Shown: positions 1-7,050, numbered from the stretch's first letter. The stretch: 8,017 nucleotides of DNA from Lachnospiraceae bacterium (GCA_017553665.1 JAFZKM010000144.1:1-8017); one strand, 5' to 3'. Made by a program: numbers and translations. Notes: a model not told the origin generated them from the sequence alone.

Positions 1-1019
1 ATCCCGCGCTCGACGCGAAGAAATACTGGATCAGCGTCAGACGCGCGCTGCTGCGCCAGCCGGTCGACAGACTCGGACTCGGCGGATATCTGCACCTGAC
101 CGAGGGCTATCCCGATTTCGTCGAGACGATCGCCGATATCATGGACGAGTTCCGCGAGATCAAAGCGATGCACGAGGACGGCGGAGTTTATACATTGCCG
201 ATCAAGATCGCGGTGCTGCACAGCTGGGGCAGGTTAAGGAGCTGGACGCTTTCGGGACATTTCCATGAGACATACATGCACACGCTCATACATATCAACG
301 AGGCCCTTTCGGGACTTCCCGTGGACGTGCGGTTCGTCAGCTTTGACGATGTTAAGGCCGGCGCGCTCGGAGATGTTGATGTTGTGATCAACGCAGGCAA
401 AGCCGGAACGGCATGGAGCGGCGGAGACGCATGGAAGGATGCCGAACTCGTGGCAAAGCTGCAGAAGTGGGTTCATGACGGCGGCATATTCCTGGGAGTT
501 GAGGAACCCTCGGCTGTTGCCGGCGGAATGACAAGCTTCGCGATGGCACAGGTGCTCGGTATAGATCTTGATGACGGCGCGAGAGTATGCCACGGAAGAT
601 GGGCGTTCGATGTCGACAAAGAGACGGCGGAGCGCGTATTCGTAAGCGGCTCGTCGATCCCCGCGAAGGCAGGCCTTTATCTTACCGACGGCCGCGCGAA
701 GGTGCTCGCGGAGGCTGACGGGATCCCGACGCTTACGGTACATGATTTCGGCAGGGGCAAGGGCATTTACATGGCAGGCTTCGAGAAAAACAACGCGAAC
801 ACGAGAATGCTGCTGAACCTCCTGCTTTACGCGAAGGGTCTTGATGAGCAGAAATACCTGACCGACGACGCCGATACCGAATGCGCGTATTATCCAGGCA
901 GCAGAAGACTTGTTCTGATCAACAATTCCGATGAGGAAAAAACAGCAAAGGTAACGACTTCGAACGGTGTGGACGTATTTACGCTGCAGCCGTTTGAGAC
1001 AAAGATAATTTCCGAATGA
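1..1019 (+). CDS. GH112 beta-galactoside phosphorylase, C-terminal part (5' end outside window)
   Basis: The frame is open from the left edge (first full codon at base 3) to TGA at 1017-1019, so about 338 C-terminal residues are seen; family members are usually 700-750 residues. GH112 enzymes split a terminal beta-galactosyl bond with phosphate in the cytoplasm, giving galactose 1-phosphate and the acceptor sugar (GlcNAc, GalNAc or L-rhamnose). The visible part starts with the end of the TIM barrel (YLHLTEGYPDFVE). A glutamine-amidotransferase-like alpha/beta domain follows from about base 198, with the family motif HSWGRLRSWTLSGHFHETYM. The last ~45 codons (from about base 886) look like the small C-terminal beta-sandwich. 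Catalytic and acceptor-specificity residues lie in the missing N-terminal part, so substrate cannot be read from this sequence. The adjacent rhaM favours a galactosyl-beta-1,4-L-rhamnose phosphorylase over the lacto-N-biose/galacto-N-biose type; that is inference. The family call is firm. Confidence 0.9.
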   Translation, partial: PALDAKKYWISVRRALLRQPVDRLGLGGYLHLTEGYPDFVETIADIMDEFREIKAMHEDGGVYTLPIKIAVLHSWGRLRSWTLSGHFHETYMHTLIHINEALSGLPVDVRFVSFDDVKAGALGDVDVVINAGKAGTAWSGGDAWKDAELVAKLQKWVHDGGIFLGVEEPSAVAGGMTSFAMAQVLGIDLDDGARVCHGRWAFDVDKETAERVFVSGSSIPAKAGLYLTDGRAKVLAEADGIPTLTVHDFGRGKGIYMAGFEKNNANTRMLLNLLLYAKGLDEQKYLTDDADTECAYYPGSRRLVLINNSDEEKTAKVTTSNGVDVFTLQPFETKIISE

Positions 1020-1040
1020 GATGAACAGAGGAGGCAAAAT

Positions 1041-1352
1041 ATGATCAAAGGATTCAAGATGAAGCTGTATCCCGGCATGGAGGCCGAGTACGAGAAGAGG
1101 CATAACGAGCTGTGGCCCGAGATGATCGATATGATCCATGAGCACGGCGGAAAGAATTACACCATTTTTCTCGATAAGGAGACGCTGATCCTTTTCGGAT
1201 ACATCGAGATCGAGAACGAAGAGCTGTGGGCGCAGGGCGCGGACACCGCGATCAACCGCAAATGGTGGGATTTCATGGCGGATATCATGGAGACGAATCC
1301 CGACAATTCCCCTGTAGCCATCGACCTTAAGCCGCTGTTCCATCTGGATTGA
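1041..1352 (+). CDS. rhaM: L-rhamnose mutarotase
   Basis: RhaM interconverts the alpha and beta anomers of L-rhamnose in the cytoplasm, supplying the form used by rhamnose isomerase. The 103-residue protein has the family's usual length and matches E. coli RhaM from end to end as recalled. Y17 and H21 (in YEKRHNELWPE), Y40 (in NYTIFLDK) and W75-W76 correspond to the known active-site Tyr, His, Tyr and Trp-Trp residues. The C-terminal NPDNSPV motif is also typical. The ATG at 1041 has a strong Shine-Dalgarno site, AGGAGG at 1029-1034, six bases upstream. The gene begins 21 bases after the GH112 stop, so the two are very probably one transcript. No rhaA, rhaB or rhaD is in the window; they may lie upstream. 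Confidence 0.94.
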   Translation: MIKGFKMKLYPGMEAEYEKRHNELWPEMIDMIHEHGGKNYTIFLDKETLILFGYIEIENEELWAQGADTAINRKWWDFMADIMETNPDNSPVAIDLKPLFHLD

Positions 1353-1393
1353 GACGGGCTTTTTCAGGGCGCGGAAACGTTAAGCTGAAGCCG

Positions 1394-1412
1394 ATCTCAC
1401 GAAAGGTGAGAT
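1394..1412 (+). terminator. Weak hairpin after rhaM, possible terminator
   Basis: ATCTCAC (1394-1400) pairs perfectly with GTGAGAT (1406-1412) around a GAAAG loop, and one G-T pair can be added (1393/1413). It lies 41 bases after the rhaM stop and upstream of the next promoter, where an operon end is expected. It is followed by TCTATAAAT, not a real T-run, so termination by the usual intrinsic mechanism is doubtful. It could instead be a Rho-dependent or processing site. Confidence 0.35.
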
Positions 1413-1446
1413 TCTATAAATAATTCGTTAAAACACCGAAGTTTTG

Positions 1447-1475
1447 TTGACAAAGTTTCATGGCGCCTGTATAAT
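1447..1475 (+). promoter_or_regulatory. Perfect-consensus sigma-A promoter for the response regulator
   Basis: The -35 box TTGACA (1447-1452) and the -10 box TATAAT (1470-1475) both match the sigma-70/sigma-A consensus at all six positions, with the optimal 17-base spacer. The stretch just upstream is A+T-rich (1411-1446) and could act as an UP element. Transcription would start near 1482-1484, giving a leader of about 65 bases before the ATG at 1548. The match predicts strong, largely activator-independent transcription. Confidence 0.9.
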
Positions 1476-1495
1476 ACGTCTATAGGTGTAACTGT

Positions 1496-1517
1496 GCCCC
1501 GATGTGCTTTTTGGGGC
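1496..1517 (+). promoter_or_regulatory. Small hairpin in the response-regulator leader
   Basis: GCCCC (1496-1500) can pair with GGGGC (1513-1517) across a 12-base loop ending in five T. The hairpin would sit in the predicted 5' leader, 14 bases upstream of the Shine-Dalgarno site, which it does not sequester. It may simply stabilise the mRNA. The stem is short and the loop large, so a regulatory role is speculative. Confidence 0.25.
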
Positions 1518-1547
1518 TTGACAGTATGTTTAGGAGGAACGGCAAAT

Positions 1548-1943
1548 ATGAAGATACTTATAGCTGAGGATGATTTCGCGAGCAGAAAATTCATGCTTCG
1601 TTTTCTGTCCAAGTATGGCGAGTGCGATATAACCGTTGACGGACTTGAGGCTGTTGACGCTTTCCTTATGGCGCTCGAGGGCGGTGACGGCTACGATCTC
1701 GTATGTCTTGATATCATGATGCCCGCACTGGACGGATATCAGACCCTTAAGGCTATCCGTGATATTGAAAAGGAAAAGGGAATCCCGGATGACAAGCGCG
1801 CTAAGATCATCATGACCACCGCGCTTAACGAAGGCCGCAACGTTACAAAGGCTTTCGAACTTGGCTGTGTAGCCTATGCCGGAAAGCCCATCGATGAGGA
1901 GAAGTTCGAGAATGTTCTCCGTAAGCTTGAGCTCATTCAGTGA
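1548..1943 (+). CDS. Stand-alone receiver-domain response regulator (CheY-like)
   Basis: The 131-residue protein is a single phosphoacceptor receiver domain with no output domain. The acidic pair D8-D9 sits in ILIAEDD, the phosphoacceptor is D55 in CLDIMMP, the switch Thr is T91 in MTTA and the conserved Lys is K113 in GKP. All catalytic residues are therefore present. The ATG at 1548 is chosen over an upstream in-frame ATG at 1494 because the receiver fold starts here and AGGAGG (1532-1537) precedes it by 10 bases; the upstream start has no such site. It probably relays a phosphate from a histidine kinase to a partner protein. No kinase or chemotaxis gene is adjacent, so its pathway is unknown and calling it cheY would be unsafe. 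A consensus promoter precedes it and a hairpin follows it, so it is probably a single-gene unit, perhaps with readthrough into queH. Confidence 0.9.
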   Translation: MKILIAEDDFASRKFMLRFLSKYGECDITVDGLEAVDAFLMALEGGDGYDLVCLDIMMPALDGYQTLKAIRDIEKEKGIPDDKRAKIIMTTALNEGRNVTKAFELGCVAYAGKPIDEEKFENVLRKLELIQ

Positions 1944-1961
1944 TCTGATCGGATCGACTGT

Positions 1962-1985
1962 AAGGGCCGGGGAATCCCGGCCCTT
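1962..1985 (+). terminator. GC-rich perfect hairpin between response regulator and queH
   Basis: AAGGGCCGGG (1962-1971) pairs perfectly over 10 bp with CCCGGCCCTT (1976-1985) around a GAAT loop. It begins 18 bases after the response-regulator stop. The stem is terminator-like, but the tail TAATTCATCT has only a short T-run, so termination may be partial. The hairpin ends only 13 bases before the queH ATG, so it also lies in or next to the queH ribosome-loading region. Confidence 0.65.
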
Positions 1986-1998
1986 TAATTCATCTATT

Positions 1999-2679
1999 AT
2001 GCCCGATATCGTTAATTATCATAAACTACTCGAAAAAAGAGCTGAGGTCTGGAGGGGAGCGGGCCTGACGCCCTCTGTCCTGCTGCACAGCTGCTGTGCG
2101 CCCTGCAGCAGTACCTGTCTTGAGGTTCTGACACGCTTCTGCAGAGTGACGGTCTTTTATTTCAACCCTAACATTACTTCAAAAAGCGAATACGAGTACA
2201 GATTGAGCGAGCAGAAGCGCCTGATAAGCGAGATGCCGTTCGAGCATCCGGTCGGTCTCATCGAGGGCCGCTATGAGCCGGAAGAGTTTCTTGAGATGTC
2301 CAAAGGTCTCGAGACCGCGCCCGAACGGGGACCGCGCTGCGTAAAATGCTATACGCTGCGGCTTAGGGAGACGGCGCTTACGGCGAAGGAACACGGCTTT
2401 GACTATTTCGCGACCACATTGACGCTGAGCCCGCTGAAACCGGCGCCGGTGATCAACGAGATCGGACTTTCTCTCGGAGCGGAGAATTCCGTTGAGACGG
2501 AGTTCGGTATATTTGTTCCGAAGGGAGCGGCGTATCTGCCGACCGATTTTAAGAAGAACGAGGGTTATAAGCGTTCCATAGAGCTTTCAAAGGAATACGG
2601 TCTTTATCGTCAGAACTTCTGCGGCTGCGATTTCTCGAAGCCGAAGGAGGAAACAGCCAGGAACAATTCGGAGGTTTGA
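1999..2679 (+). CDS. queH: Epoxyqueuosine reductase QueH
   Basis: QueH (former DUF208) reduces epoxyqueuosine to queuosine in tRNA, the last step of Q34 synthesis, and is unrelated in sequence to the cobalamin-dependent QueG. The 226-residue protein carries the family's cysteines: C32-C33 and C36 in HSCCAPCS, C114 and C117 in RCVKCY, and C208 and C210 in FCGC. In the family such cysteines bind a 4Fe-4S cluster and a nearby metal site. The motifs CYTLRLRETA and GYKRSIELSKEYGLYRQNFC are also typical. The ATG at 1999 is chosen because homologues start about 25-30 residues before the CC motif; the frame runs upstream into the response-regulator gene, but that part is out-of-frame noise. No Shine-Dalgarno site precedes this ATG: the upstream bases are TTTAATTCATCTATT after a GC hairpin. 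dgt begins two bases after the stop, so the two are probably co-transcribed. Confidence 0.92.
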   Translation: MPDIVNYHKLLEKRAEVWRGAGLTPSVLLHSCCAPCSSTCLEVLTRFCRVTVFYFNPNITSKSEYEYRLSEQKRLISEMPFEHPVGLIEGRYEPEEFLEMSKGLETAPERGPRCVKCYTLRLRETALTAKEHGFDYFATTLTLSPLKPAPVINEIGLSLGAENSVETEFGIFVPKGAAYLPTDFKKNEGYKRSIELSKEYGLYRQNFCGCDFSKPKEETARNNSEV

Positions 2680-2681
2680 AA

Positions 2682-3752
2682 GTGGATTCTATCAGAAAAG
2701 AGCAGGAAGCGAGAGAACATCAGAATCTGAGCAGGTACGCGTCCTTCAGCGACTGTTCGGCGGGCAGGGACGAGTATGAGACTCCCTGCGACATCAGGAC
2801 CGAGTACCAGCGCGACCGCGACAGGATCATTCATTCGAAGGCGTTCAGACGACTGAACGGCAAGACGCAGGTATTCCTTGCTCCCATGGGTGATCATTAC
2901 CGGAACCGTATGACGCACACGCTTGAGGTCGCGCAGATCGCAAGGACCATCGCGAAGGCATTGCGCCTTAACGAGGACCTGACCGAGGCCATCGCGCTCG
3001 GACACGATCTCGGGCACACTCCGTTCGGACACGCGGGCGAGCGCGCCCTGAACGATATCTCGACCGTCGGCTTTGCACATCATGAGCAGAGCATCCGCAT
3101 CGTAGAGCTCCTTGAGGTTAAGAAGAACGGCAGGCATATGAACCTGACCCGCGAGGTGCGCGACGGTATCCTGAACCACCAGACAGAGGGCACGCCTTCG
3201 ACGCTTGAGGGCAAGGTCGTAAGGCTCGCCGATAAGATCGCGTACATCAACCATGATATCGATGACGCCATCAGAGGCCATATAATCAACGAAGAAGACA
3301 TTCCCGAGGAATATACCGAAGTGCTCGGACATACGCCCAGCAAGAGGCTGAATACGATCATTCACGACATAGTTACGTCGAGCTACGATCAGCCCGACAT
3401 TATCATGACCGAGCCCGTCAGCACCGCGATGACCGGACTTCGCCAGTATATGTTCAAAAACGTTTACACGAATCCCGTTGCGAAGGGGCAGGAGAAGAAG
3501 GCGGAGCAGCTGATAAAGGAGATGTTCAACTACTATGTCAGCCATGCCGAAAATTTGCCTCAGGAATTCATAAATCAGATAGAAAACGGCGACGGAAAAT
3601 GCTATAATGAGATACATCTTTACTCGGACAATGAGCTGAGGCAGCTCAGGACCGAGAAGGCGGTCTGCGACTATATCGCGGGCATGACCGACAGATTCGC
3701 GGTGGCCAAGTTCCATGAGATCCTGATACCGTCGAACTGGGACGTGTACTAA
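2682..3752 (+). CDS. dgt: Deoxyguanosinetriphosphate triphosphohydrolase-like HD protein
   Basis: This HD-superfamily dNTPase cuts dNTPs into a deoxynucleoside and triphosphate, trimming the dNTP pool. The metal-binding set is complete: H79 (RMTHTLEV), H108-D109 (GHDLGHTPFGHAGE) and D184 (RLADKIAYINHD). The motif FAHHEQSIRI and the C-terminal DYIAGMTDRFA (from about residue 330) are typical of the bacterial dGTPase-like group. At 356 residues it is shorter than E. coli Dgt and fits the shorter subtype, whose members often have broader dNTP specificity. The start is the GTG at 2682, seven bases after GGAGG (2670-2674). An in-frame TTG at 2676 is only one base from that site and is rejected. 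The Shine-Dalgarno lies in the last codons of queH, suggesting translational coupling. The gene ends in three consecutive in-frame TAA codons (3750-3758), the last of them inside the left repeat of the following element. Confidence 0.93.
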   Translation: MDSIRKEQEAREHQNLSRYASFSDCSAGRDEYETPCDIRTEYQRDRDRIIHSKAFRRLNGKTQVFLAPMGDHYRNRMTHTLEVAQIARTIAKALRLNEDLTEAIALGHDLGHTPFGHAGERALNDISTVGFAHHEQSIRIVELLEVKKNGRHMNLTREVRDGILNHQTEGTPSTLEGKVVRLADKIAYINHDIDDAIRGHIINEEDIPEEYTEVLGHTPSKRLNTIIHDIVTSSYDQPDIIMTEPVSTAMTGLRQYMFKNVYTNPVAKGQEKKAEQLIKEMFNYYVSHAENLPQEFINQIENGDGKCYNEIHLYSDNELRQLRTEKAVCDYIAGMTDRFAVAKFHEILIPSNWDVY

Positions 3753-3769
3753 TAATAACTATTCACAGT

Positions 3770-3827
3770 TAATCTGTGTAATGCACAAAGAGCAAGCTTG
3801 CTTGCAGATTTGTGCATACACAGATTA
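3770..3827 (+). repeat. Long hairpin inside the element
   Basis: TAATCTGTGT (3770-3779) pairs with ACACAGATTA (3818-3827), and ATGCACAAA (3781-3789) pairs with TTTGTGCAT (3809-3817), leaving A3780 as a single bulge. The loop region contains the palindrome GCAAGCTTGC (3792-3801) and a small GCAAG/CTTGC stem. There is no T-tract after the stem, so it does not look like a standard terminator. Confidence 0.8.
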
Positions 3828-3849
3828 TACTGTAAAGGCTGGACAAAGG

Positions 3850-3911
3850 GCACGAGTAAACAAAAGCTGCGAAGCAGCGACGGACGGCGCAGCCGGACGG
3901 TTTATGAGTGC
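3850..3911 (+). repeat. Branched stem with tandem G-A internal loop
   Basis: GCAC (3850-3853) pairs with GTGC (3908-3911) and GTAAAC (3856-3861) pairs with GTTTAT (3900-3905, one G-T pair). Between them GA faces GA, which would form two tandem G-A pairs in RNA. The stem encloses GCTGC-GAA-GCAGC (3866-3878) and CGGC-GCA-GCCG (3885-3895). The layout resembles a folded RNA junction more than chance, but no known RNA family was recognised. Confidence 0.55.
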
Positions 3912-3957
3912 ATTTGTGCAGCTGTGAATAGTTATGTCAACAAAAGGCGGGGAACTG

Positions 3958-5757
3958 ATGTATTACGGAGAAGAGCTGATCGAGAGGGTTCGCGAGGCGA
4001 ACGACATCGTCGACGTGGTCGGTACTTATGTGAAGCTGACGCGCCGCGGTTCGAACTATGTCGGACTCTGCCCTTTCCACAATGAGAAGACCGGTTCGTT
4101 CTCCGTTAACAAAAACCTGCAGATATACAAGTGTTTCGGGTGCGGTAAAGCAGGAAATGTGTTTACTTTTCTAATGGAATATGATAATCTGAACTTCGTC
4201 GAAGCCGTGAAGGAACTGGCCGACAGGGCAGGAATACCGCTTCCGGAGCAGGAGCTGACCGAGGAAGAGAAGGAAAACCGTGACATGAAGGAGCGGCTCT
4301 TCGAGGTCAACAAAGCCGCGGCAGGCTTTTATTATAAGCAGCTGCGGAGCGACGCGGGGAGGAAGGCTTACGAGTATCTTCGCGGACGCGCGCTTTCGGA
4401 CGAGACGATGAAGAAGTTCGGACTCGGATACGCGGGACACGGCTCGGGCAGGCTTTATGAGTACCTTAAGCAGCAGGGCTTTTCCGACAGGGTACTTCAC
4501 GAGAGCGGCATCTTCACTTTCAGCGAACGCGGTGTATCCGACAAATTCTGGGACCGCGTCATTTTTCCGTATATGGACAAGAATGGAAAGGTTATCGCAT
4601 TCGGAGGAAGGCTTATGGCTCCCTCGGAGAAGGCGCCGAAATACCTGAATTCACCCGAGACCAGGATATTCATAAAGGGCAAACACCTTTACGGCATGCA
4701 TCTTGCCAGACATTCGCACGAGAAGTACATGCTCCTCTGCGAGGGCTATATGGACACTATCGCCCTGCATCAGGCAGGTTTTGACAATGCGGTGGGTTCG
4801 ATGGGTACCGCGCTCACGCCTCAGCAGGCGAAGCTTATCGCGTCTTATGTGAGCGAAGTGGTGCTGACCTATGACCAGGATGAGGCGGGAAGGAACGCGA
4901 TACTGCGCGCGATACCGATCCTTAAGGATGCCGGCATCGTGACCAGGGTCGTGGACATGACGCCCTATAAGGATCCTGACGAGTTCATAAAGAATCTCGG
5001 AGCGGACGAATACCGGAAGAGGATAGATGAAGCGGTGACAGCCTTCGATTTCGAGGCGAGATCGCTCAGGAATAAGATAGACGGAACGGATCCCGCCCAG
5101 AAGACAAAGTTCGATCATGAGCTCGCGAAGAAACTCGCGAAGATCGAGGATGAGCTGGAGCGGAACAATTATATAGAGGCGGCGGCCAGGGATTACAACA
5201 TTGACATCAATGCCCTGAGGCGCCAGGTAAACGAATACGGCCGGCAGCTCTGCAACGAGCGGGTGGCCGAAGAGACGCAGGAACGCGCCAAGGAAGAACG
5301 CAGGCGGATGGCGGGAGAGAAGGATTCGGCAGTAAGGTCCGAACAGCTCCTTCTGTCGATGCTCGCGAACAATGCCGACCTTTATGAGTCGGTAAAGGAT
5401 CTGATTACCGAGGAGGATTTTTCCGATCCCCTTTGTAATAAACTCGTTTCACTCATATTCGCTTCATATGCGAACAACGGAAGACCGGTACACGCAAATA
5501 TAGTTTGCAGATTTGAAGAGGTCAAAGACCAGGAAGAAGTTGCGGGGATACTTAATTCCGCGCTGTATGAGGACAGGATAGGAGAGGACGAGAAAAAGAA
5601 AGCTTTTGCGGATCTGGTGGTCCGCGTACTTGACGACAGTCTGGAACTGCGTATGCAGCGCGCTTTGGAGGCGGATGACGCGAGGCTCTGGCAGGAGCTC
5701 ATGCACCGCAAAAATGATTTGGAGGCGCTCCGCGGCAGACTTAAGTCTAAGATGTAG
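3958..5757 (+). CDS. dnaG: DNA primase
   Basis: DnaG makes the RNA primers for replication at the fork and works with the DnaB helicase. The 599-residue protein has the usual bacterial length and domain order. The N-terminal CHC2 zinc domain has C38, H41, C59 and C62 ([17 protein letters not shown]). The catalytic core follows, with [18 protein letters not shown] and a TOPRIM domain containing E262 in CEGYMD and the metal-binding D306 and D308 in [10 protein letters not shown] helical C-terminal DnaB-interaction domain covers about residues 465-599. The ATG at 3958 is chosen because the protein then starts [11 protein letters not shown] like its relatives, and AGGCGGGG (3945-3952) lies just upstream. 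An earlier in-frame ATG at 3934 falls on the right repeat of the inserted element and has no ribosome site. Residue 46 is Gly where many relatives have Pro (EKTPSF); this is probably neutral. rpoD follows eight bases after the stop. Confidence 0.97.
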   Translation: MYYGEELIERVREANDIVDVVGTYVKLTRRGSNYVGLCPFHNEKTGSFSVNKNLQIYKCFGCGKAGNVFTFLMEYDNLNFVEAVKELADRAGIPLPEQELTEEEKENRDMKERLFEVNKAAAGFYYKQLRSDAGRKAYEYLRGRALSDETMKKFGLGYAGHGSGRLYEYLKQQGFSDRVLHESGIFTFSERGVSDKFWDRVIFPYMDKNGKVIAFGGRLMAPSEKAPKYLNSPETRIFIKGKHLYGMHLARHSHEKYMLLCEGYMDTIALHQAGFDNAVGSMGTALTPQQAKLIASYVSEVVLTYDQDEAGRNAILRAIPILKDAGIVTRVVDMTPYKDPDEFIKNLGADEYRKRIDEAVTAFDFEARSLRNKIDGTDPAQKTKFDHELAKKLAKIEDELERNNYIEAAARDYNIDINALRRQVNEYGRQLCNERVAEETQERAKEERRRMAGEKDSAVRSEQLLLSMLANNADLYESVKDLITEEDFSDPLCNKLVSLIFASYANNGRPVHANIVCRFEEVKDQEEVAGILNSALYEDRIGEDEKKKAFADLVVRVLDDSLELRMQRALEADDARLWQELMHRKNDLEALRGRLKSKM

Positions 5758-5765
5758 GAGTAGTG

Positions 5766-7028
5766 ATGGAGGACAATAACAGCAAACAGTTATTCCAGGA
5801 GAAGCTGAAAGAGCTTCTCGAATTTGCGAAGAAAAAGAAAAATGTTCTTGAGTATCAGGAGGTCAACGATTTCTTCCCCGACCTCGAGCTTGAACCCGAA
5901 AGGATCGAGCACATTTACGAATATCTCGAGAACAACGGCGTGGATGTCTTACGCGCCCAGCCCGAGAACGATGTTGACGATATCCTTGATGTTGACGACA
6001 TCGACGACCTTCCCGAGGACAGCGAAGAGGAGATCGACATTGCGAACATCGACCTTTCGATACCCGACGGCGTATCCCTTGAGGATCCGGTCAGGATGTA
6101 TCTGAAAGAGATCGGTAAGGTTCCGCTGCTTTCCGCAGAAGAAGAGATCGACCTCGCGAGGACCATGGAAGAGGGCTGCAAGATCCGTGACGAAATAGAC
6201 AGCCTCCGCAAGAAAGCAGAGAAGGCGGCTCCGGCCGAGAGAACGAAGCTTCTTGCGCAGGCAAGGGAGATTCAGGAACAGAACCACGGTATCCTGGACG
6301 AGGGTGACAGCGCGAAGAAGAGGCTTGCGGAAGCCAACTTAAGACTTGTGGTAAGCATCGCGAAGCGCTATGTGGGCCGCGGAATGCAATTCCTCGACCT
6401 GATCCAGGAAGGTAATCTTGGACTTATCAAGGCAGTCGAAAAATTCGATTACCGCAAGGGTTATAAGTTCTCGACCTATGCGACCTGGTGGATCCGCCAG
6501 GCGATCACGAGAGCGATCGCCGATCAGGCAAGAACGATCCGTATCCCCGTGCACATGGTTGAGACGATCAATAAACTCATGCGCGTTCAGAGACAGCTGC
6601 TTCAGGAGCTCGGGCGCGAACCTACCCCCGAGGAGGTCGCGAAAGAGATGAAGCTGCCCGTAGAGCGCGTGGCAGAGATCCAGAAGATCAGCCAGGAGCC
6701 CGTTTCACTCGAGACGCCCATCGGCGAAGAGGAAGACAGCCATCTCGGCGACTTCATCATGGACGACAAGGTTCCGGTACCCGCAGAGGCAGCTTCGGCC
6801 ACCATTCTGCGCGAGGAACTGCTTAAGGTGCTTGAGACCCTTACCGAGCGTGAGCAGAAGGTGCTCCGTCTCCGTTTCGGTCTTGATGACGGAAGAACAC
6901 GTACACTTGAAGAGGTGGGAAAAGAATTCAACGTTACCCGTGAGCGTATCCGTCAGATCGAAGCAAAGGCGCTCAGAAAGCTCCGCCATCCGTCACGCAG
7001 CAAGAAGCTGAAGGATTTCCTTGAGTGA
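5766..7028 (+). CDS. rpoD: Primary RNA polymerase sigma factor (RpoD/SigA)
   Basis: This is the housekeeping sigma factor that directs RNA polymerase to TTGACA/TATAAT promoters such as the one at 1447-1475. The 420-residue protein has a short region 1.1 (about residues 4-60) and a very acidic linker (about 65-100). Region 1.2 follows ([17 protein letters not shown], about 107). Region 2 contains [20 protein letters not shown] (F235 to I243 is the -10 recognition and melting segment). Region 3 runs to about 335 and region 4.2 forms the -35-binding helix-turn-helix ([20 protein letters not shown], from about 380). Length and domain set fit Gram-positive SigA. The ATG at 5766 is preferred over the adjacent GTG at 5763: AGGAG (5756-5760) overlaps the dnaG stop codon and is five bases from the ATG but only two from the GTG. 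This arrangement suggests translational coupling with dnaG. Confidence 0.98.
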   Translation: MEDNNSKQLFQEKLKELLEFAKKKKNVLEYQEVNDFFPDLELEPERIEHIYEYLENNGVDVLRAQPENDVDDILDVDDIDDLPEDSEEEIDIANIDLSIPDGVSLEDPVRMYLKEIGKVPLLSAEEEIDLARTMEEGCKIRDEIDSLRKKAEKAAPAERTKLLAQAREIQEQNHGILDEGDSAKKRLAEANLRLVVSIAKRYVGRGMQFLDLIQEGNLGLIKAVEKFDYRKGYKFSTYATWWIRQAITRAIADQARTIRIPVHMVETINKLMRVQRQLLQELGREPTPEEVAKEMKLPVERVAEIQKISQEPVSLETPIGEEEDSHLGDFIMDDKVPVPAEAASATILREELLKVLETLTEREQKVLRLRFGLDDGRTRTLEEVGKEFNVTRERIRQIEAKALRKLRHPSRSKKLKDFLE

Positions 7029-7050
7029 TCGTTAATCCAAATTAAACACG

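Larger units (their letters stand above)
3758..3932 (+). mobile_element. MITE-like structured element with terminal inverted repeats and flanking TA
   Basis: The ends ACTATTCACAG (3758-3768) and CTGTGAATAGT (3922-3932) are perfect 11-bp inverted repeats, flanked by TA on both sides (3756-3757 and 3933-3934). Counting the flanks, the symmetry reaches 14 bp (3755-3768/3922-3935). Flanking TA fits TA target duplication, as made by IS630/Tc1-type transposases, but no transposase is encoded. The element fills the dgt-dnaG gap; removing it with one TA would leave about 28 bases. Internally, TAATCTGTGTAATGCACAAA (3770-3789) pairs with 3809-3827 (19 bp, one bulged A). A second stem pairs 3850-3861 with 3900-3911 and encloses two small GC hairpins. 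ATTTGTGCA occurs twice (3808-3816, 3912-3920), so the arms can re-pair. An alternative view is a native regulatory leader RNA for dnaG. Confidence 0.65.

Noticed and set aside
234..1343. Long open frame on the - strand (369 codons)
   Set aside because: It runs antisense across both the GH112 gene and rhaM and their gap, has no recognisable domain, and is explained by codon bias of the real genes.
1353..1446. Possible riboswitch in the gap after rhaM
   Set aside because: Only one 7-bp hairpin is visible, no known aptamer core was recognised, and the strong promoter starts downstream of this stretch.
1518..1523. Second TTGACA in the response-regulator leader
   Set aside because: No acceptable -10 box lies 16-18 bases downstream (the region reads GGCAAA), so it is probably chance.
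2610..3716. Long open frame on the - strand (368 codons)
   Set aside because: It is antisense to dgt, whose HD motifs and family signatures are clear; no motif or ribosome site supports the antisense frame.
3802..3831. Possible promoter inside the element (TTGCAG, 18 bases, TATACT)
   Set aside because: The -10 matches five of six bases but the -35 only three of six, and the -10 lies on a hairpin arm. Too weak to list, though an outward promoter toward dnaG is possible.
3798..4085. 95-codon + frame across the element and the start of dnaG
   Set aside because: It overlaps dnaG out of frame, contains the structured repeat, and has no family signature.
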